Made by a program: the position numbers and the translations under genes. DNA of 64,000 bases. Origin: Bacteroidota bacterium (GTDB lineage Bacteria > Bacteroidota > Bacteroidia > Chitinophagales > Chitinophagaceae). This document shows positions 42,810 to 50,200 of this stretch, piece after piece. Where the stretch lies: the NCBI GenBank assembly GCA_018267545.1, contig JAFDYG010000466.1, forward strand, positions 186,001 to 250,000, in the 5' to 3' direction. The notes beneath the pieces were generated by a model. The model was not told the DNA's origin. It did no database searches and saw nothing but the letters and a program-made list of their open reading frames with translations. The first letter of the stretch is position 1. Every line of letters starts with the position of its first letter.

Positions 42810-45587
42810 TCATAAATTTACGGGCGGCATATAATTTTCCACCTGGGTACCTCTCTTACGGTTTTGCGTTGGCTCTTCCAGCTCATAATTCGCGGGGTCT
42901 TCCATGAATTGTTTCACCTGCGGGGACTGGGCGCCGGTAAAGCGGCCGTGTGCATTCCACCACGTGGCGGCGTCTACGATGTGGCCGAGGTCGGCCTCGG
43001 GTTCGGGGTACCAGCCTACATTCGGTGGTCTGCTATTAAAATATTCATTCGTTTCTCTTTTGAATTTTCCCATAAAGGCCATTCTGTCGATAACTGCTTT
43101 TCTCACTTTGGCCTTAGTCGTTTCATCCAGCTTCCCCATATATTCTTCCCGTTTTGACCTGTCGCTGGCGAGGGTCCATTCTCCTGCGTTGACTTCCGCG
43201 ACGAATTTCGTTATGAGCAGGAATGTCTGGGTCAGGCCGTCATTGCTTTTTCTTACCTTGACGAGATTCACCAAATCGGTTTTCGCTTCAAATCCTTTGA
43301 CGATGTATAGCTTTTGGTCGGTGGTTCGTTTGAACAAGCTCCCGATGCTGACGTCGGTCTTTTTGATCTGGGGAGGGGTGTATACCAGCGGAATCAGGAT
43401 CTGTAAGGTATCGGATAGTTTTTCGAGCAGAGGATTGAGCTTGTCGATGTCTTTATAGTCATATCCTTTGGCGCCGGTGTTTTGGACTTTGGCGACAAGC
43501 TTCGTGGCGTCGGCGACCAGCTTCAGGGCTTTTTCATATGCGATATGATGCACGGAGTTTTTATCCCGAATCTCCGGTTTGTTTTGAAGCTGTGTCATCA
43601 GGTCATTTACGGGGATGGGGGTAGTAGCGACCATGAGCTGGCTGTCTTTCCCTTGTCCGCTGAAGAACAGGGTATGATTCTGGTCGTCTACGCTCTTGAA
43701 TTTAACCTTTTTATTCCACCAATCCAAGGCGGCGGTCTTTCCTTTTTCGACTGCGGCAGCTCCGAGCTGCTTTCCTTTTTCTATGAGGAGGCGGCCGCCG
43801 ATGGTCATGAGGCGGCTGTGGATGCCGGCTCTGATGGTGCCGATCGCGTCGGTGGGGGTTGGCTGGGTTTCGGTTGCTGCTGCTGATCCGGTTGCGGTTC
43901 CGGCCGGGTGGTCTTTAGCGCCGACCATTTCTTTTAGGAAGGCTTCGCCGTTGTTCATGAAGGAGAGGACGCGGGTCTCCATGCTTCCGATGAAGGCTCC
44001 GGCTTTGCCGGCGATGGAATCGACGATCGAGGTGATGCCGTTGATGGGAGCGTGAAGTGGGGTTACGAGCTTTTGCACTGGGCCGGAGTCGGCTATTTTC
44101 TTTATGATATCGTCGGCGAAGCTGACTTTTTCTCTTAGGAGCTCAACGATAGATTTACCCGAGATCGCGGTTACCAGCTTACCCAAGAGTTTGAACAGAC
44201 GGGATGGGGGATGGGTGATGATAAAATTGAGCACCCATTCGACTGCCGAGTCTGCGATTTTTTTGAGTATAACAGCGGGCTGGGTGACGGCCTGGAGGCG
44301 ATCTTTTATGCTTGCCACGACCTCGTCGAGCTTTCCTTTTACGTTTTCGAAGAATCCGGAAGTGATCTCGCGTAGTGCTCCGGTAGCTTTATCGATGGCG
44401 CCGCCTGGGTCCGTGGCTGCCTCGATGGTGTTCATGATGCCCGCGTAGGCCATGCTGAACCCGTTGAACCAGTCTTTTTTTGTAAGGTCGAGCGCGCTGA
44501 GTGTACTATTGACGTGACCGGCCAATTTTCTGTAAGCCGATACGAGGCCGGTGATCACTCTTTTAATAGTGCTGAGAACCTTCATGAATCCGCGTTCTCC
44601 CCGGCCGCCGCCAGTGTCTTTCTCTTCCTTTTCTTCTTCACCTGCGGGGATGGGGAGCCCTTGTATCTCACCGAAGAGTGACTTGACGAGGACGTTGCCC
44701 ATGCCGGCGGGGCTGAAGAGCTTTTGCAGGTCCTCCTTTTTCAGGCTGCGGATGGTATCTATGACGCCAACGATGGTCTTGGCGCTGCTGTATAATTCGG
44801 GGAGAGTATCTACGAGCCATTTGGCCAGGATTGCGAGCTCGCTGGCGCCTCCGGTGAGGCCGGCGGCTGCCAGTTCGGCTCCGGCTGCGGCTACGTCGCC
44901 GACAGTTTCGAGGCCCTGGACGATATGTTCTTTTTTAATTTCGAACTTGACCTCTTCGTGGGCCTTCTCGTCATTGAACTGTTTGGCGAAGTACTTCATC
45001 CACATATTGAACGTAGTGACGTTATCGTCGTCCATGCGGTGCATTATCTGGTCGAAGGCGTTGGTCCATTGCGAGACCAGGGTTCCTATGGTAAAAGTCT
45101 CTCCCTGCAGTGCGATGATGAGATAATCGAAGGGGCTCAGGCGATGTCCGACTATAGGTATTTTGATAGTCCACTGCCAGATGATTGCCATGATTTTGCT
45201 CTGGTCGCCTCCTGTGAGCCAGGAGTTATCTGTGAGGATGTTTTTTATCTTTTTGGCGTCGATTTTGGCCTGGCTGCGGATAGCGATTACTTCGGGCGGG
45301 ATGGTTACGGCTGTGGGGCTTGTTGTGGGGGCTGTTGCGGGTGCGGGGACGGAAGTGGGTGCGGGAGCGGAGGTGGCTGCCAGACCGGGTGTTGGAGTGG
45401 AGGGGGCGTCGGGTTTTGCCTGTATGGTTGGTGTGCGTTGGAAGAAATGGTCTTTGTCTGCGGAATCCTGATCGGTTTCACCGCCGAAGAAGCTGTTCTC
45501 TCCTTTGGTTTGGGCAAAGAAGGGGGTGCCCGTCGTGGATGTCTTGGCGGGAGTGGCGGTGGTCGTCGATGTTTCAGCTACCTTCAC
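42810..45587 (-). CDS. Large putative eCIS cargo protein with HNH-like C-terminus
   Basis: 925 aa, starting at GTG 45587 (no ATG upstream in frame). Residues 1-130 are Thr/Pro/Ala-rich and disordered, with TPFFAQ (21-26), SFFG (32-35) and FFQ (48-50). Residues about 130-560 are long helices with small-residue-rich stretches (VGDVAAAGAELAAAGLTGGA and others), as in carriers of toxins. About 590-640 contains the pre-toxin motif WWNKKVKFK…DQNHTLFFSGQG…LMVATTPIPV, seen in DUF4157-linked toxins. The C-terminal ~60 residues carry GHIVDAATWWN (H869, N878) and NYELEEPTQNRKRG (N900, N909), the pattern of a diverged HNH nuclease. It sits between the tape measure and DUF4241 gene. Secretion and nuclease activity are inference; a structural role is possible. 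Confidence 0.75.
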   Translation of the reverse strand: MKVAETSTTTATPAKTSTTGTPFFAQTKGENSFFGGETDQDSADKDHFFQRTPTIQAKPDAPSTPTPGLAATSAPAPTSVPAPATAPTTSPTAVTIPPEVIAIRSQAKIDAKKIKNILTDNSWLTGGDQSKIMAIIWQWTIKIPIVGHRLSPFDYLIIALQGETFTIGTLVSQWTNAFDQIMHRMDDDNVTTFNMWMKYFAKQFNDEKAHEEVKFEIKKEHIVQGLETVGDVAAAGAELAAAGLTGGASELAILAKWLVDTLPELYSSAKTIVGVIDTIRSLKKEDLQKLFSPAGMGNVLVKSLFGEIQGLPIPAGEEEKEEKDTGGGRGERGFMKVLSTIKRVITGLVSAYRKLAGHVNSTLSALDLTKKDWFNGFSMAYAGIMNTIEAATDPGGAIDKATGALREITSGFFENVKGKLDEVVASIKDRLQAVTQPAVILKKIADSAVEWVLNFIITHPPSRLFKLLGKLVTAISGKSIVELLREKVSFADDIIKKIADSGPVQKLVTPLHAPINGITSIVDSIAGKAGAFIGSMETRVLSFMNNGEAFLKEMVGAKDHPAGTATGSAAATETQPTPTDAIGTIRAGIHSRLMTIGGRLLIEKGKQLGAAAVEKGKTAALDWWNKKVKFKSVDDQNHTLFFSGQGKDSQLMVATTPIPVNDLMTQLQNKPEIRDKNSVHHIAYEKALKLVADATKLVAKVQNTGAKGYDYKDIDKLNPLLEKLSDTLQILIPLVYTPPQIKKTDVSIGSLFKRTTDQKLYIVKGFEAKTDLVNLVKVRKSNDGLTQTFLLITKFVAEVNAGEWTLASDRSKREEYMGKLDETTKAKVRKAVIDRMAFMGKFKRETNEYFNSRPPNVGWYPEPEADLGHIVDAATWWNAHGRFTGAQSPQVKQFMEDPANYELEEPTQNRKRGTQVENYMPPVNL

Positions 45588-45618
45588 GTTGTTGTCTTTT
45601 TTATTGGTCCGTTCTGCC

Positions 45619-47247
45619 TTACCAATCCAGGTGGATAGGGGAGGGCAGCCAAGGTAATTTTATGATGCTCATATTCCAGGGGAGCGGATAGGTTCGAATG
45701 AGTATGTCGACTGCGTGTTTCTCCATGATTAGGTGGAGCTTGCCGTTTTTGGGATTGATCTTTCCGGAGCGGGTCAGGAAATTGCCGCGTAATCCTTCAA
45801 CCGTAATATTCTTTACGCCCCAATGGTCGATGAGGCCTTCGAGGAGCTGAGTTGCTTCATTCAGCTCGCTTTCCTGCCAGGATATTTTTTGAGATAAGGG
45901 AAACTCCAGCGGGACTCCGCAGATCAGCTTTGGGATGACGAGGGAGTGCTCCTCGGCTTGTTCGTGGCCGGTGGCGAGGTAGTGAATGAGATGGATGGCT
46001 TTTTGTTGGGTATGGATATCGATGAACTTTCCGTTTGCGACGAGCCTGGTTGTTTTGAACAGGTTGTTGAGGAAGGGGTGGGCCAGGATGATGCCGGCGT
46101 TGCTGGCGAAGAGGCCTTCTTCGGGAAGTTGGTCGGGGTCGAAACGGGCGGGGGTGTCGGTGTTCCCGGATGTTGGTTCGTGGTGGGTTTCGATGGGTGC
46201 GGATTGGGGGTCGGTGTTTTTAGGGCTCTCTTTGGGTATGGGCTGGGGCTCTTGGTTTTGGGGTTTGATGGGTTCGTGGGTGGAAGTGGTTTTATTTATT
46301 ATAGTTGTGTCGACGGGTGTCGATGGTTGTTGTTCGGGTGTTGGGTGTGTGGCTGGGACTGTGGGGGGAGTTAGGGTTAGGGTTGGGGATTGGATTTGGG
46401 TAGATGCATTGTTGGTTAGGATGGCTATTGCGAGGGGGTGTTTGAGCAAGTAATCTTCAAGGTTGGGGTTGGGCGTGGGGTTGGGGGTGGGTTTGGTGTG
46501 GTTGATCCAGTAGTGGGTAAGGAGGGTATGGGTCAGCTGTAAGGGGGTGGTGTTTTGGCGATTCTGGGTGCTGGCGGCGGCCAGGGCTAGAATGCCTTGC
46601 CAGATTTGTGCGGGTGAGGGTATAGATAGGGGTTCTTGCTGAGAAATGTGGACGAGCAGCTGGTGCAGCTCGATTAAATATCGGGTTAGCCCGTTTTGAG
46701 AGCGGGCGGTGAGTATTTCGATGAGCCTGGTGAGAAAGACTGCGTCGTGCTGAAGTGTTATTCTTATTAGGATATGGGTCTGTGTTAGGAGTTTTTGTTT
46801 GAGCTGGGTGATGGCTTCATAATTGACGGCTAGTGTTTCCAGGACTTTGTTTTCCCATTCTTTGGTGATTCGTAGTAAGTTCCAGGGCAGGTAGCCTTTC
46901 TCCATATAGAAAAGCCACTGAGAATGGGCGTTGTGGCGGGCGCTGCGGCGGATGGCGGCGGACTGGGTATTGGAGGAATGGGTTATGTCGATTGTTTTTA
47001 GTTTGTCGATAAGGCGGTCTTTTAGCTCCTGGTCGTTGAAGTCACGGCTGCGGAAGGCGCCGAGGTCGATGACGAGGTGGTCGATATAGAGGGTTTCGTC
47101 TTCGGTGGAGTTGTCGTCGAACCATTTTTCGAGTATGGGTAATAGGGTATGGTAATAGTCGTCGTTCAGCCTGTTTTGCAGGTCGAAGGGCGGCTGTTTG
47201 CCGTCGAGGTTTAGTTCGAGAAGCTGGCGGCGGATGGTGTGGTTCAT
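45619..47247 (-). CDS. Contractile-injection-system tape-measure protein (Afp14-like)
   Basis: 542 aa from ATG 47247, which overlaps the stop of the giant upstream gene in an ATGA. The N-terminal ~100 residues are typical of the CIS_TMP family: MNHTIRRQLLELNLDGKQP, LPILEKWFDDNSTEDETLYIDHLVIDLGA, and LIDKLKTIDI; the C-terminal part has GVPLEFPLSQKISWQESELNEATQLLEGLIDHWG and PLPWNMSIIKLPWLPSPIHLDW. In the middle (about residues 235-400) is a Thr/Pro/Gln low-complexity stretch. Members set the length of the inner tube in eCIS, by analogy with Afp14. The family sits exactly where expected, behind the baseplate genes. Confidence 0.88.
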   Translation of the reverse strand: MNHTIRRQLLELNLDGKQPPFDLQNRLNDDYYHTLLPILEKWFDDNSTEDETLYIDHLVIDLGAFRSRDFNDQELKDRLIDKLKTIDITHSSNTQSAAIRRSARHNAHSQWLFYMEKGYLPWNLLRITKEWENKVLETLAVNYEAITQLKQKLLTQTHILIRITLQHDAVFLTRLIEILTARSQNGLTRYLIELHQLLVHISQQEPLSIPSPAQIWQGILALAAASTQNRQNTTPLQLTHTLLTHYWINHTKPTPNPTPNPNLEDYLLKHPLAIAILTNNASTQIQSPTLTLTPPTVPATHPTPEQQPSTPVDTTIINKTTSTHEPIKPQNQEPQPIPKESPKNTDPQSAPIETHHEPTSGNTDTPARFDPDQLPEEGLFASNAGIILAHPFLNNLFKTTRLVANGKFIDIHTQQKAIHLIHYLATGHEQAEEHSLVIPKLICGVPLEFPLSQKISWQESELNEATQLLEGLIDHWGVKNITVEGLRGNFLTRSGKINPKNGKLHLIMEKHAVDILIRTYPLPWNMSIIKLPWLPSPIHLDW

Positions 47248-50200
47248 GGGGTAGGTTGTGGGGGTTCGGGTTCGGGTGCTGGTGGTGCGGTGGTTTGGGT
47301 TGCGGGTTCGATCGGTGCGGGTTTGGCTGACCAGCAATAGAGCTGGCTGACCTGGCTGGAGAAGACGGGGGGCTGTTTGGCCCGGGATTTCTCGAGGCGG
47401 TCTGCGCAGGGGTCGACGGCTGTGGGTGCGGGTGGGCAGGGGTGACAGGGCTGGCAGTCGGCCATGGTTGCGAAATTCGTTTTGAAAAGGAATTGGGTAA
47501 ACTCACAGCTCGAGAAATTGGCGCCTGTTTTTGTGCGGCTGGTCATTCCTTTGAGCCAGGCTTTGTATTGTGTTTCGAAGCGGTTGCAGTCCTGGGGGGT
47601 GAGCCATAGGACGCGGAGCAGGACGTGGGCAGGTGCTTCGCGGTAGAGTGCGTTTTCGAGGATGAGTCGATTGTCCTGACGGCTGAATTTGTCCGGCCAC
47701 GCGGGTAGGGCTATGGTCGCGATAAAGGACCAGGGGTCGTTGCCGGGGATGAAGGAAATATTTTTTACTTCCTGGCAGGGATCGTCGTTGTCGACTTCCC
47801 AGAGGAAGCTACAGTCGGATTGTTTGCTGCAATAAGTATCGGTCAGGCACGTGCAGTCTTCGGGGTGTTCGTTGCGGGGGCGGAGCAGGATATGTTCGAC
47901 GAGATGCAGGCCTTCGGTGTTGGCGGCTTTTCGGGTGCGTTGGATGGCGTCGATCACGGACTCGCGTGCGATATAGGACTGGGGGTGGATGGCCACTGTG
48001 TCCTTGGGGTCGGCGAGGGTGATGGTGAAGCAGCGGCAGTCGCTGCAGAAGGTCGAGAGGTAGTAGTCGCTGTGAGCGAGGAGGGAGGTGCCCTCTTCGA
48101 GGGCTTTTTGGGCTTCGGCTCCGGTGTTGAAAGAGCAGGTGCTGGTCCAGGAGGGGGCCGGGAAGTCGGAAGTTGTGGCGCTGGGGCTTGGGAAGTTTAG
48201 CTCGATGGAGTAGCGGTTGTCGGTGGTCTTGATGAAGGGATATGAGTCGGCGAAAAGCAGGAGTTGTTTTTTAAACTCTTCTTGATCGAGCGAGGGTTCG
48301 GGTTGGATATCGGTGATGTTGTCGTCGTAGATCTTGTCGATCAACTCGATGGTCAGGAGAATGTCTTCTTTGTTTGGGTCGGTGATAGGGGTTTTGGCAA
48401 AGGGCGTTTCCTGGTCGTTGGTGAGTATAAGGAAGTCATTTTCGCGGTGGCTGGTGAAGGCTTTGGGGTTCCACTGGGCGAACTGACTGATCAATTGTTG
48501 TTTTGCTTCGTCTCGTTTCGAGGGGGTGGGGTAGGTGGTGGTATGTTTTAAAATGGACTGACCGCAATTGACCTGGAAGGTGTTGGCGCAGTCGTTGAGC
48601 TGGTAGGCGAGGACGGAGTTCTCTTCGCGGAGGGCGCAGATGAATTTTTCGACGCCGGTGGGGCCCCAGGCTGCGTCTTCGGTGGAGAAGCGGGTAGCGC
48701 TTTCGGCGAGGACCTCGTGGATATAGATGCGATAAGTTGTGGCGTCGCCGCAGTCGCAAGTGTCGGTGAAGAGGTTGCCGGGGAAGCGGAGGAGACGGAT
48801 GAAGACGCCGAAGTCGAGCTGGGCATCGGAGATGGTTTTGAAATAATTAGTGCTTTGCCACTCGAATGATGTGTTGCTTGCGGTGGGTGTTGCTTCGGTG
48901 GGTGTGGGTGCGGTGGGGTCGGTGATGATGAGGCCGCAGTAATAAACGTAGTTCTTTGGTGCGCCGCAGGGTGTTGGGGGGATAGTTTTATCCTTGGGGA
49001 CGCAGAAGCGTTTGCAGAATTCGTCCGAATTGAATTCGATCCTCTTTAGCGGATAGGAGCCTGTGATGGTTACCATCTTTTTTATCACGTCGGCGTCGGC
49101 GCCGCCGAAGGCCACTTTCGTTTCTTTGGGTATAAAGACGATGGGACCGGGGGGAGGATCGTTGCTAATGATCTCGGTGAGGCTGATGAGAGAGTTATAG
49201 CTGCTCTCTTTGGCGGCGTCTTCCAGGAGAGAGAGGTAGCTATTCATGAAGGCTGTTTTTGCCTCGTCTTCGGAGGGGTAGCCTTTGACGCTCTCGAGGA
49301 GGATCATGGGTTTGCCGGTGGAGTAATAGCAGTTATGGCATTTTATGACGAAGTGGTAGCCGGGCTGGCCTGTTTTGGGGTCTTTGCGGTGTTTGGTGAT
49401 GCAGCCGTCGAGGCAGATCTCTAAGAATTTTACGCCTTGTCTTAGCAGTGTGGCGAGCTTTTCTTTGTCCTGGTCTGCGGTGGATTGGTCGGGGTAGTCG
49501 CGGGTACATTGGGAGACGCGTTGGTCGCGGTCGACGAGCTGCCAGGAGAATTGGCCTTGCTGGCTTTTCTCGTCCATTTTTATGCTGATGAAGTCGTTGG
49601 GGTTGGTTTGGGCGATGGTTTTTTGGAATTGCAAATTGTTGTTGAGCGATTCGGGGGTTGCGGGGATGGTTAGCGTGGATGTTGGGATGGCGGGGTCGTC
49701 TGCGAGGAGTGTCCAGCCGGATGGGTCTTGTTGGAGACGGAGGCTGGCGACGTGTGACCAGACGTTGTTTAGTGCGTCGAGTGCGGCGGCCGTGGTTTCG
49801 TATTCTGTGGTGCTGTCGAAGGAATAGCGGTTGCCGTCTTCGTAGCCGAGGTAATAATGAAACTTATATCGATAGGGATCGCTGTCGATCTTGAGGGTGT
49901 AGAGCTGCTGGCGGAATTTGTCCAGCATGGTTTTGGTGAAAGCGGTGGCTTCGTCTTTGGATTTACCGGTGGCAAAGCTGGCTTGTTTACGGCCTCCGCT
50001 GATGATCCAGACGACGCCGTCGTCTTCGACCCAGTAGTTGTTGGGGTCGGTGGCGGATAGGAGTACTGTGATGGCGTGGTTACGTGCGTCTTCGGCGGTG
50101 TCGAATTCGTCCGCGGCTTGTAGTTTAAAGGAGTTTGTGACGGGTAGGATGATGTAGGTATGTTTCTCGGGCTTGTCGATGATCGTGTTGTTGATGTCGA

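Noticed and set aside
46371-46392. Telomere-like GTTAGGGTTAGGGTT tract
   Set aside because: It is the antisense of Thr-Leu-Thr codons in the low-complexity linker of the tape-measure protein, not a telomere or mobile-element repeat.
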